This document shows, piece after piece, positions 26,327-34,778 of a stretch of DNA of 64,000 nucleotides. The translations under genes were made by a program, and so were the position numbers. Source of the stretch: Paenibacillus montanisoli (GTDB lineage: Bacteria > Bacillota > Bacilli > Paenibacillales > Paenibacillaceae); contig NZ_QLUW01000003.1 of assembly GCF_003268025.1 (NCBI RefSeq), forward strand, positions 310,001 to 374,000. Direction: 5' to 3'. Within the stretch, counting starts at the first letter, position 1. Each line of letters begins with the position of its first letter. Under the pieces are notes generated by a model. It was not told where the DNA came from. It was given only the letters and a program-made list of their open reading frames with translations, and made no database searches.

Positions 26327-27298
26327 ATGCAGGGGATCGTAAACAAGGAAAAAATGGTAATTCAGGGGATGGTCGACAAAAAAAAGCGCGGATTTCTTTT
26401 CGAAATGAAACGGAATTATCCTTATTACTTAATGATGTTACCGGCAATAATCATCCTTTTCGTATTCGCCTATTTGCCGATGCCGGGAATTATAATTGCC
26501 TTTCAAGATTTTAATTTCGTCGACAAGTTTAAAAGTCCATTCGTGGGATTGGATAATTTCAAATTTTATTTTACCAGCTCTTATGCGTTCCGCACGACCT
26601 TCAACACGATCTTTATCAATTTGAACTATTTGTTCTGGACAACGTTAGTAAGTCTTCTCTTTGCCATTCTATTGAATGAGATCAGATTGAAATTCGCTAA
26701 GAAGCTCTATCAAAATCTGATGTTCTTGCCGTTCTTTCTCTCAGCGGTCGTAGTTGGCAAATTCGTAACGGAGCTTGTCTTTTCGGACCACAATGGGGTG
26801 GCGAATCAGATCGTCAAGCTGTTTGGGCATGAACCGATCGTATGGTCGCAAACTGCGGGTCCTTGGGCCTGGATCATTATCGGAGCACACGTGTGGCAGG
26901 CGGCGGGATACTCCTCCATTGTTTATCTTGCCACGATCACCGGGATCGATGACCATTTGTTCGAAGCGGCATCCCTTGACGGCGCAAACCGCTGGCAGCA
27001 AATCAGGCTGATCTTATTGCCTCTATTAACTCCCATGATTATCATCATGTGCTTGTTAAGCATTGGCGGCATGCTGCGAGGGGACTTCGGAACCATCTAT
27101 TCCATCATCGGGGATAACGGATTGTTATTCAAACATACGGACGTCATCGATACGTATGTGTTCCGCGCCATTAAAGGGGCAGCTGATTTCGGGACAACGG
27201 CCGCAGTCGGCTTGTATCAGTCCGTGGTAGGGTTCATCCTGGTTTACGGATCCAATGCCTTGGTCAAGAAATACGACAAAGACAGCGCGTTGTTCTAA
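26327..27298 (+). CDS. Sugar ABC transporter permease, LplB family (transporter C)
   Basis: First permease of transporter C, about 323 residues with six membrane segments, the opening MLPAIIILFVFAYLPMPGII and the EAA loop EAASLDGANRWQQIRLILLP. AAAGGAGG lies at 26310-26317; both GTG 26324 and ATG 26327 fit, and I prefer the ATG. It differs from the LplB proteins of A, B and D by having LPMPGIIIAFQDF instead of the MFG motif, marking a distinct subgroup. It lies 94 bases after the LacI gene with no terminator between. Confidence 0.9.
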   Translation: MQGIVNKEKMVIQGMVDKKKRGFLFEMKRNYPYYLMMLPAIIILFVFAYLPMPGIIIAFQDFNFVDKFKSPFVGLDNFKFYFTSSYAFRTTFNTIFINLNYLFWTTLVSLLFAILLNEIRLKFAKKLYQNLMFLPFFLSAVVVGKFVTELVFSDHNGVANQIVKLFGHEPIVWSQTAGPWAWIIIGAHVWQAAGYSSIVYLATITGIDDHLFEAASLDGANRWQQIRLILLPLLTPMIIIMCLLSIGGMLRGDFGTIYSIIGDNGLLFKHTDVIDTYVFRAIKGAADFGTTAAVGLYQSVVGFILVYGSNALVKKYDKDSALF

Positions 27299-27327
27299 TA
27301 AAAGCGGTTGCGGAAAGGAGGAAGCTG

Positions 27328-28200
27328 ATGATTCAGCGATCACTAAGCGATAAAGTCATGCAGGTATTGATTCACTTTATTCTACTTGCATTTGGCCTCA
27401 CATGTGTATATCCGTTTATTCTGACCTTCATGGCTTCGATAAGCAGCGAAAAGAGCATTTTGGACTATGGTTATCAGCTCATTCCCAAAGAGTTTTCCTT
27501 ATTGGCTTATGAATTGGTATTTAAAGATGAATTTATTTATTCCGGTTATACCGTATCGATATTCGTTACGGTGGCAGGAACGGCGATGTCGCTGCTTATT
27601 TGCGGCATGGCCGGTTATGCCATGTCGATCAAGCGCGTCAAATATCGAAACGCCGTCGCCATCTATTTTTACCTAACCATGGTATTTGGCGCGGGCTTGC
27701 TGCCTTGGTACTTGGTATGCACGCAGTTTTTGCACTTGCAAAATACGGTTTTGGCCTTAATACTCCCGGGGTTGGTATCGCCATTCAACGTATTCTTAAT
27801 GCGCAACTATTTTGCATCGATTCCGTCCGAACTGATCGAATCGGCGGAGATCGACGGCTGCGGAGTCATGAGAACGTTCGTACAGATCATTATTCCGTTA
27901 TCCCTGCCGATTATGGCTACCATTACCTTGTTCATTGGTCTGGCCTATTGGAACGATTGGGCAAGCGCGCTATGGTTCATTGATAATCCCGATTTGTATC
28001 CGCTTCAGTATATGCTGTTCCGGATAGAATCCCTGATGAGTTTCGTGAAGCAGTATGGCAGCATGGGCGACATGACAATGCCTACGGAGACTTTTCAGGT
28101 TGCCACCTTGTTCGTCACCATCGGTCCGATCATCTTCCTCTATCCGTTTATCCAGCGTTATTTTGTCAAAGGGATCATGATTGGCGCAGTCAAAGGTTAA
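27328..28200 (+). CDS. Sugar ABC transporter permease, YtcP family (transporter C)
   Basis: Second permease of transporter C, 290 residues, six membrane segments, the loop ESAEIDGCGVMRTFVQIIIP and the ending PFIQRYFVKGIMIGAVKG. AAAGGAGG precedes the ATG at 27328. A long-armed hairpin (AAAAGTTTT with AAAACTTTT, 28217-28254) lies between it and the binding-protein gene and might affect their relative expression. Confidence 0.9.
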   Translation: MIQRSLSDKVMQVLIHFILLAFGLTCVYPFILTFMASISSEKSILDYGYQLIPKEFSLLAYELVFKDEFIYSGYTVSIFVTVAGTAMSLLICGMAGYAMSIKRVKYRNAVAIYFYLTMVFGAGLLPWYLVCTQFLHLQNTVLALILPGLVSPFNVFLMRNYFASIPSELIESAEIDGCGVMRTFVQIIIPLSLPIMATITLFIGLAYWNDWASALWFIDNPDLYPLQYMLFRIESLMSFVKQYGSMGDMTMPTETFQVATLFVTIGPIIFLYPFIQRYFVKGIMIGAVKG

Positions 28201-28290
28201 CTTTATACCTGGTTTCAAAAGTTTTAATGCCGAAACAACAGCGGTAAAACTTTTCAAACATAAAGCTGTCGAAAAAAGGGAGGAATTGAA

Positions 28291-29814
28291 ATGGTAAGAT
28301 TCAAAAAGCCGGTGTTCTCCATGTTAACGGCCCTGATGGCAGTGGCTATGATTGCAGGCTGCAGCAACTCAGGCGGAAACAAAGATAACGGCAACGCCGC
28401 AAGTAACAGTTCAAGCACAAGTTCCGACAACAGCGCAAGCAAAGAAATCGTAAAACTGACGGCCGCATTCCCGGGCCAAGAATCGCCAGGGCAAAAAAAC
28501 GCATTGAATGCGATCAATGAAAAGCTGAAAGCAGACGGACTGAATATCGAAGTCGACATTAAATATCTTGACGATTACTGGCAGAAGCTGGCTCTCAATA
28601 TTGCCGGCGGAACCGTTTATGATGTGGCATGGGCGCACAGCTCCACGCTGTCGGATTTGGCAGCCAAGAAGGTATATCAGCCTATTGATGACGCGCTCAA
28701 GGAGCAAGGTTCCGATCTCGTGGCAAGCACGCCTGATTATGTGTTGAAAGGCGGCCAAATTCAAGGCAAACAGTATGCGCTCCCGAGAGCGATTCCGATG
28801 ACGGGGTTTAATAATGTCTATAATATTCGCGGTGATCTGCGCGAAAAGTATGGCGTTCCGAAAATTACGACGATAGAGGGCCTGGAAGCTTATTTCGACG
28901 CGATCGCCAAAAACGAGCCGAATATGGTTCCGTTCGGCGGTTATAACTTCCAAGAGTTGTTCCCGCTGTACGCCAACTACTATTTCCCGATCGGTGATGG
29001 CGGCGCATATCCGGTATATATCGATCCTGCCGACAGCTCTTATACGGTAAAATCATTCCTGGATTCCGACGCGTTCGCTCAAGTGATTGCGAAAAAGAAA
29101 GAATGGAAAGACAAAGGATGGCTTAACACCGACACGAAATTGGATATTGAAGGCGGATTCGACAACGGCAAGGTTGCCGCTTTGGCCGCCAATATTTTTA
29201 GAGCATCCGAAAGAATCGACACGGTTACGAAAAACGTTCCGGGAGGCAAAGTGGAAACCGTTTATCTGGAACCTCAGAAACGTTACATTTTCTCTGCCGG
29301 AGACAATATGTTGGCCGTACCTAGCACAAGCAAGCACGCAAACGAAGCGGTGGCATTGATCAACTGGATCAAAAAAGACCAAGCGAACTACGATCTTTGG
29401 TCATACGGAGCGGAAGGCGTAAACTATAAGCTCGTCGACGGCGCCGTTGATGTCAGCGGCATCGCCGATAATGACCAGTACAACATGAACGTATGGATGT
29501 GGAACGACCTGCGTCTCGCTCGGTTCTCTACCAACTATCCGAAAGAAGATATTGAAGCATTAAAGAAATGGGACGACAGTTCCGAGGTCACGCCTTTCGT
29601 TGGCTTTACCTTGGATCAGAGCAAGATTAAATCCCAAATCAGCAATATCCAGGCCATCATGGGTGAATATATTACGAATCTGGGCTTAAGCGTAACGGAC
29701 TACAACAAAGTAAAAGACGAAATGATGAGCAAGCTCCAGGACGCAGGATTGCAGGACGTTATCGATGAAACGCAAAAACAAATCAACGATTATGTGGCGG
29801 CACAGAAAAAATAA
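28291..29814 (+). CDS. Extracellular solute-binding lipoprotein (transporter C)
   Basis: Binding lipoprotein of 507 residues, lipobox MIAGC (Cys24), Asn/Ser-rich linker, then the sugar-binding fold (VKLTAAFPGQESPGQKNAL; conserved TSKHANEAVALINWI near the middle). GGGAGG precedes the ATG at 28291. The enzymes encoded next suggest an oligosaccharide ligand with hexosaminide or glucoside parts, but the sequence does not decide this. Confidence 0.9.
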   Translation: MVRFKKPVFSMLTALMAVAMIAGCSNSGGNKDNGNAASNSSSTSSDNSASKEIVKLTAAFPGQESPGQKNALNAINEKLKADGLNIEVDIKYLDDYWQKLALNIAGGTVYDVAWAHSSTLSDLAAKKVYQPIDDALKEQGSDLVASTPDYVLKGGQIQGKQYALPRAIPMTGFNNVYNIRGDLREKYGVPKITTIEGLEAYFDAIAKNEPNMVPFGGYNFQELFPLYANYYFPIGDGGAYPVYIDPADSSYTVKSFLDSDAFAQVIAKKKEWKDKGWLNTDTKLDIEGGFDNGKVAALAANIFRASERIDTVTKNVPGGKVETVYLEPQKRYIFSAGDNMLAVPSTSKHANEAVALINWIKKDQANYDLWSYGAEGVNYKLVDGAVDVSGIADNDQYNMNVWMWNDLRLARFSTNYPKEDIEALKKWDDSSEVTPFVGFTLDQSKIKSQISNIQAIMGEYITNLGLSVTDYNKVKDEMMSKLQDAGLQDVIDETQKQINDYVAAQKK

Positions 29815-29839
29815 AAATGAATGCAGCGGTATTGTTTGG

Positions 29840-29872
29840 GGCGGGCGGCAGGACATGCGTCCGCCTTTCTCA
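29840..29872 (+). terminator. Hairpin after binding-protein gene C (attenuator-like)
   Basis: GGCGGGCG pairs with CGTCCGCC (one G-T pair) across a ten-base loop, followed by TTTCTCATTT. It is likely a partial terminator, leaving the glycosidase genes at lower expression than the binding protein. Confidence 0.65.
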
Positions 29873-29898
29873 TTTCCGTTGCCTAAGGAGGCAATATT

Positions 29899-32262
29899 AT
29901 GACATCAGCAACGGCTGCATCACTGATTGCGGGGCCAATTTTGGAGGCTTATCACGAGTCGCGGGAAACGAGCGGATTATCATGGAAGGATCTCTATATT
30001 ACACCTGGTAACCGAACCTATATGATCGGCAGTCAAAACGGCGGATTTCCAGACTTTGGCCATCACGTTAAGCTTGAAATGGGTGGCCTGTGGCTGCATC
30101 CCATTAAGCTGCTCGACGGCTTCTGGCTTCGTGTTGCCAATAGCGGGTCGGAAGATGCCATTGCCGGAAAATGGCTAACGGAATCGGACTCTTTTCACAA
30201 TTATCCATTTCATAACGTACACCATTACTCTCTGCGTTCGCTTCAGCTTGAAGTAGAGCGCAGCCAGTTCTGCCCGGATGATGTCGAGGGCTTCGTTATT
30301 TCCTATAAACTGCGGGATACGAGCGGCAAGCCTAGAAGCCTCTGCCTCGACTTCCTTGCAAGAACGGATTTGAGCCCAGTGTGGTTCTCGGAAGGCAAAG
30401 GAGTCGAGGACAGCTTCGACGAAGGGCGTATCGATCGGGAGAAGGGGCTCTTCCTCGCTAAAGATGCCGACCAGCCATGGCACGTAGTCGTCGGTGCAGA
30501 TCGCGCGTGCTGCAAAGGAAAAGTCGGTCGCGAGCTATTCGGCCCTCACTGGACCGCAGGCAAAGGAATCAGCGGGGAACTGACCTACGATGAGATCGCA
30601 GTTCCGGCAGGCGGCGAGACGGTCATTCGTTTCTTCATCGCGGGTTCCTATTCATCCGAAGAATCGGCACTGCTTACCTATATGAAGCTGGCATCCAGCT
30701 ATTACAAGCTGTGGGAGAACAAGCGCGCACGGTATGAAGAGATTGCAGCGCAAACGGTCATTTCTATCCCTGATCAGCACTTGCAGAAGGTATTCAACTG
30801 GGTGAAGTTCCATAACGACTGGTTCGTGAGAGATGTCCCGGAGATTGGCCGTGGAATGGGAGCGGGCCATCCGGAATATCCGTGGTGGTTCGGCTGCGAC
30901 AACAGCTACACGCTGCTGGGAATTCTGCCGCTTGGCGGACTCGACATGGCGCAGGAGACGCTGGAGTTGATCCGCCGGACTTCTGAAGAAACGAATGGAA
31001 ACGGCCGTATTATTCACGAGCTCTCTACGAGCGGGCTTGTCGCGAATCCTGGCAATACGCAGGAAACAGCGCATTTTATAAAATGCGTGTGGGATGTGTT
31101 CGAGTGGACCGGCGACATTCAATTCCTCCAGAGCATGTATCCGAGCGTCAAGAAAGGCCTGTCATGGCTGCTTGGGGAGATGGATCCGGATAACGATTTG
31201 CTGCCCGAAGGCTATGGCATTATCGAGATTGAAGGCCTCAACGTAGAGCTGATCGATTCGGCCGTATATACATGGTCCGCATTGCGCGCGGGCATGCATA
31301 TGGCCATGCTGCTTGGAGAGCAGGAGCAAGCGGCTGAATATGCATCGTTAGCCGAGCGCCTTGGGGATACGATCAATCAGGATCTGTGGTTGGAGAAAGA
31401 GGGGCTCTACGCCGATGCGATGGCATCGGTCGGCAAGGTCATGAGCCGCATTGATATCTATATCGAGCGCGCCCGCAGCATGGGGGCAGAAGGCGCCGTT
31501 GCCAGCATGCAGGCGATGAAGGAAGAGATGCAGCAGCTGGATCCGGCGAGCGAGCGGCCGTGGCTGTTCAAGAACTGGGTCATCAACACGCCGATGGAGA
31601 CGGGACTTGCTCCTCGCGACAAGGCAATTCAGGCGCTGGACCGTATGGGTACGGACGAATTCACAGGACCTTGGGGCACCTACTTATCCGGCCTGTATCA
31701 GGATCAGATGATGACAATCTCGACTGGCGTACAAGCCGTGGCAGAAGCGCAGTATGATCGGATGGATGAGTCGCTGCGCTTCGTCCGGTTAATTGCCTCC
31801 ACGTTCAACAAGCGGCTTCCCGGCTCGATATCGGAAATGTCTCCGGATTATGGTTGTTTTGTTCAGGCTTGGACGAACTACGGCGTAACGTGGCCGATCA
31901 TGACGTACATGTTCGGGATCCGGCCGAAATCATACTCGAGAGAGCTGTCGCTGAGGCCGCGGCTTCCGGAAGGCTGGCACGAGGTTTCAGCGGAACAGGT
32001 GGCGATTGGATTGGGCGATCGCGCCAATAAGCTTGAATTCCGAATCAGCCTGTCGGAGACGACGGATGTGTATCGCTTGGAATTGGATCAGCCCAGCTGG
32101 ACGGTAAAGGTCGATCTCCCGAACGCTTCGGGAGCCGAGATCATCCTCGATGGGGTGAAGGTACTGCCTAACGTAGAGGCTAATGGAGAGGTCATTCTGG
32201 AAATACGGAACGCCAGCAGGCATGAAGTGCGCGTTGCGCGAAAGATACACGAAACTTGCTGA
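29899..32262 (+). CDS. Six-hairpin glycosidase, glycogen-debranching-like family
   Basis: Protein of 787 residues with an N-terminal beta-sandwich (about 1-270) and an (alpha/alpha)6 barrel (about 290-680) as in amylo-alpha-1,6-glucosidase/GH63/GH15-like enzymes. Visible barrel segments are PEYPWWFGCDNSYTLLGILP, GNTQETAHFIKCVWDVFEWT, SAVYTWSALRAG, FTGPWGTYLSGLYQDQMMT and the C-terminal YGVTWPIMTYMFGIRP. There is no signal peptide, so it acts on imported substrate. AAGGAGG precedes the ATG at 29899. The sugar cleaved cannot be read from sequence, and common database names such as glycogen debranching protein would be misleading here. It is directly coupled to the DUF4091 gene. Confidence 0.75.
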   Translation: MTSATAASLIAGPILEAYHESRETSGLSWKDLYITPGNRTYMIGSQNGGFPDFGHHVKLEMGGLWLHPIKLLDGFWLRVANSGSEDAIAGKWLTESDSFHNYPFHNVHHYSLRSLQLEVERSQFCPDDVEGFVISYKLRDTSGKPRSLCLDFLARTDLSPVWFSEGKGVEDSFDEGRIDREKGLFLAKDADQPWHVVVGADRACCKGKVGRELFGPHWTAGKGISGELTYDEIAVPAGGETVIRFFIAGSYSSEESALLTYMKLASSYYKLWENKRARYEEIAAQTVISIPDQHLQKVFNWVKFHNDWFVRDVPEIGRGMGAGHPEYPWWFGCDNSYTLLGILPLGGLDMAQETLELIRRTSEETNGNGRIIHELSTSGLVANPGNTQETAHFIKCVWDVFEWTGDIQFLQSMYPSVKKGLSWLLGEMDPDNDLLPEGYGIIEIEGLNVELIDSAVYTWSALRAGMHMAMLLGEQEQAAEYASLAERLGDTINQDLWLEKEGLYADAMASVGKVMSRIDIYIERARSMGAEGAVASMQAMKEEMQQLDPASERPWLFKNWVINTPMETGLAPRDKAIQALDRMGTDEFTGPWGTYLSGLYQDQMMTISTGVQAVAEAQYDRMDESLRFVRLIASTFNKRLPGSISEMSPDYGCFVQAWTNYGVTWPIMTYMFGIRPKSYSRELSLRPRLPEGWHEVSAEQVAIGLGDRANKLEFRISLSETTDVYRLELDQPSWTVKVDLPNASGAEIILDGVKVLPNVEANGEVILEIRNASRHEVRVARKIHETC

Positions 32263-32277
32263 ATGAGGAGATCCGAT

Positions 32278-33930
32278 ATGATTCATTATCCGCATTTCGA
32301 AACAAGATGCATCCATTCACTCGCGAAAGTATTTGCCGATGAAGATTTAAGAGAAGAACCGTACCGACAAGGATCCGCTCTGATCGGCGAATACTATTCG
32401 TTTCAAGTCGCTTATCGTTCGGCGGTACACACAAAAGTCCGCATATCCATCGATTCCGGGCTTTCCTGCGATATCTCCGTCAGAAGCGTCGGACTGGCGC
32501 CTTCGGAATTGCCTAACTATCAAGACCATGACGATTATTTGCTTCGTACGGCGCCGGGGCTCTATCCCGATCCTTTATATCCTTTGGAAGAAGAATCATT
32601 GAAAGTTCCTCCCCATCAATGGAGGTCCTTGTGGATTACCGTTCATCTCAGCGGGAGGGTTACGCCTGGGATCCATGACATTCATATCGGATTCGCGGAC
32701 GAATCAGGCCAGCTCGGTTCGGAATCGTTCCGGTTAGAGGCGATCGCTGCCAAGCTGCCGGAGCAAAAGCTGATCCACACGCAATGGTTCTACTTGGATT
32801 GTCTGGCTACCTGGTATGACGTGGACGTTTTCTCGGAAGCCCACTGGACGATCATCGAATCTTATTTGACCAATTACGTGGAATACGGCATGAACATGAT
32901 TCTTACGCCTTTATTCACTCCGCCGCTTGAAATGCTGCCGGGCCACGAGCGGCCGACTGTGCAGCTCGTTGGCGTGAGAACGGACCGGAACCGTTACGTA
33001 TTTGATTTCTCGCGGCTTGAAAGATGGATTGATTTGTGTTGCCGGAAAGGAATCCAGTACTTCGAGTTTTCCCATTTGTTCACCCAATGGGGCGCGAAAC
33101 ACGCTCCGAAAATCATGGCGGAGGTGAACGGTGAGGAAAGCAGAATCTTCGGCTGGGAAACCGATGCCGCCGGCGAAGAGTATAGCCAATTTCTCGCCCA
33201 GTTTATTCCCGAATTGGTTCATTGGATTCGATCGCGCGGGCTGGAGAAGCGCAGCTATTTCCATTTGTCGGACGAACCGGGTCTGAATGATCTGCCATCC
33301 TACACGCAAGCGAGTAAAATGGTGCGGTCCTTATTGGAGGATTTACCGATCTTGGACGCCTTATCGGAATACGATTTCTATTCTACGGGCCTGTTGACGC
33401 ATCCGGTTGTAGCCACCGGTCATATTGAGCGATTTATCGAGAATAACACCCCGAATTTGTGGGCGTATTATTGCTGCAATGAATATCGGGAGCATCTGTC
33501 GAACCGGTTCTTCAACATGCCTTCGTCGCGTACCCGCATGATCGGCGTTCAGCTTTATAAATTCGGTATTCAAGGATTTTTGCACTGGGGATATAACCAC
33601 TGGTACTCGCAAAAGTCGTTGAAGCCGATCAATCCTTACCAGGTAACGGATGCGGACATGGCTTTTCCGTCAGGAGACGCCTTTCTCGTTTATCCGGGAA
33701 AGGAAGGTCCGGTCTGCTCCATCCGCATGGCCGTTATGCGGGAAGCGATGCAAGATATTCGAGCACTGCAGCTGCTGGAAGGACTTATAGGTAAGCAAGA
33801 GACGGTGCGGTGCCTGGAGCAGGACATGGATCGGCCGATCACTTTCAAGGATTACGAGAAACGCAGCGACTGGATGATCGAAATGCGGGAACGCGTCAAT
33901 CGGATGATTAAACAGTACATTTTGGGTTAA
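32278..33930 (+). CDS. DUF4091/GH123-like glycosidase
   Basis: Protein of about 550 residues. An N-terminal beta-sandwich (about 1-165) precedes a TIM-barrel-like DUF4091 domain related to glycoside hydrolase family 123 (N-acetylgalactosaminidases). The paired-acid-like motif FHLSDEPG (about residues 324-331) is followed by NLWAYYCCN, FGIQGFLHWGYNHWY and a C-terminal helical part (SIRMAVMREAMQDIRALQLL). There is no signal peptide, so it is cytoplasmic. I chose the ATG at 32278, behind GAGGAG; the ATG at 32263 abuts the previous stop and contains the ribosome site. It is the last gene of the operon before a strong terminator. Confidence 0.78.
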   Translation: MIHYPHFETRCIHSLAKVFADEDLREEPYRQGSALIGEYYSFQVAYRSAVHTKVRISIDSGLSCDISVRSVGLAPSELPNYQDHDDYLLRTAPGLYPDPLYPLEEESLKVPPHQWRSLWITVHLSGRVTPGIHDIHIGFADESGQLGSESFRLEAIAAKLPEQKLIHTQWFYLDCLATWYDVDVFSEAHWTIIESYLTNYVEYGMNMILTPLFTPPLEMLPGHERPTVQLVGVRTDRNRYVFDFSRLERWIDLCCRKGIQYFEFSHLFTQWGAKHAPKIMAEVNGEESRIFGWETDAAGEEYSQFLAQFIPELVHWIRSRGLEKRSYFHLSDEPGLNDLPSYTQASKMVRSLLEDLPILDALSEYDFYSTGLLTHPVVATGHIERFIENNTPNLWAYYCCNEYREHLSNRFFNMPSSRTRMIGVQLYKFGIQGFLHWGYNHWYSQKSLKPINPYQVTDADMAFPSGDAFLVYPGKEGPVCSIRMAVMREAMQDIRALQLLEGLIGKQETVRCLEQDMDRPITFKDYEKRSDWMIEMRERVNRMIKQYILG

Positions 33931-33988
33931 CCGATATGCTCTGAAACGCACGGCTGAGGCCGCAGAAAAAGTCTCCATGGTAAGAATA

Positions 33989-34027
33989 GGTACAGTCTCT
34001 CAAGATTTTTGAGGGCTGTACCTTTTT
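33989..34027 (+). terminator. Strong terminator of the transporter C operon
   Basis: GGTACAGTCTCTCAA and TTGAGGGCTGTACC form a long stem with a GATTT loop, followed by TTTTTC. Confidence 0.85.
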
Positions 34028-34309
34028 CTGTGCAAAAAGATTGACACCGAATTTGCAGCGAAGCCGATCGCGCAAATATGGCTCAAAACCAGTTTCTGCT
34101 GTCGGCGGCCCTTGCCTTGACTGTGTATATCTATCAAAATCGATGCCAATAAAAGAGGTCACATAATCACGACCGGCACGGAAAGCAATCAAAAATCGAA
34201 ATAAACTGCCGAGAAAGCCCATCGAATATAGGCCCAATTGTTTCTTGACGTACGGTTTGAACGGCTTCATATTCCCCATAGCTACGCACCATGCTTCTTT
34301 CTTTTCAGA
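34028..34309. other. Unassigned region before the ABC fragment
   Basis: About 280 bases between the terminator and the ABC exporter fragment. No complete gene is supported. On the minus strand, a frame starting near 34279 gives MKPFKPYVKKQLGLYSMGFL, which resembles the N-terminus of an ABC exporter, but it degenerates after about 35 residues. Confidence 0.35.
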
Positions 34310-34678
34310 GCTGAAATCGGAGAGAGAGGAGTTAAGCTGTCCGGCGGTCAGAGACAACGCATTGCCTTGGCTCGCCTATTTCTGAGAAACCCTTCGGTCA
34401 TCCTCCTGGACGAGGCAACCAGTGCCTTGGATAACGAAAGCGAGAAACTGGTTCAGCAGTCCATTCAAGAGATAGGCCGTGACAAGACTGTGATTATGGT
34501 TGCGCACAGGCTTTCGACAGTCCTTCATGCGGATACGATATTCGTAATGAAGAAAGGAAGAATCGTAGAATCCGGAAGCCATAACGAATTATTAAGGGCG
34601 AACTGTTACTATAAAGCACTCTATTTAGAGCAAAATCCCGCGGGGGCTGTTTCGGTTCTCAAAAACAAAGTCAGTTAG
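34310..34678 (+). pseudogene. C-terminal fragment of an ABC exporter ATPase
   Basis: About 120 residues of an MsbA/MdlB-type ABC exporter: signature GERGVKLSGGQRQR, Walker B SVILLDEATSALD, D-loop, switch histidine in MVAHRLSTV, and the family ending GRIVESGSHNELLR. The transmembrane domain and Walker A are absent, and homology begins abruptly at about 34310 with no proper start or ribosome site. It therefore cannot work as a transporter and is a deletion remnant. Confidence 0.85.
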
Positions 34679-34778
34679 ATTCGGAGGCTTTACAATATAT
34701 CCAAAATGAAATGACATGACGTTTACATTCGCTGAGTAAGCTTGTCCTCGTAGATAATAATCTTGGGGAGTGGGCATT

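Noticed and set aside
33908..34279. Minus-strand frame of about 120 residues as an intact gene
   Set aside because: It runs through the strong terminator hairpin and loses any family likeness after about 35 residues; kept only as a possible fragment.
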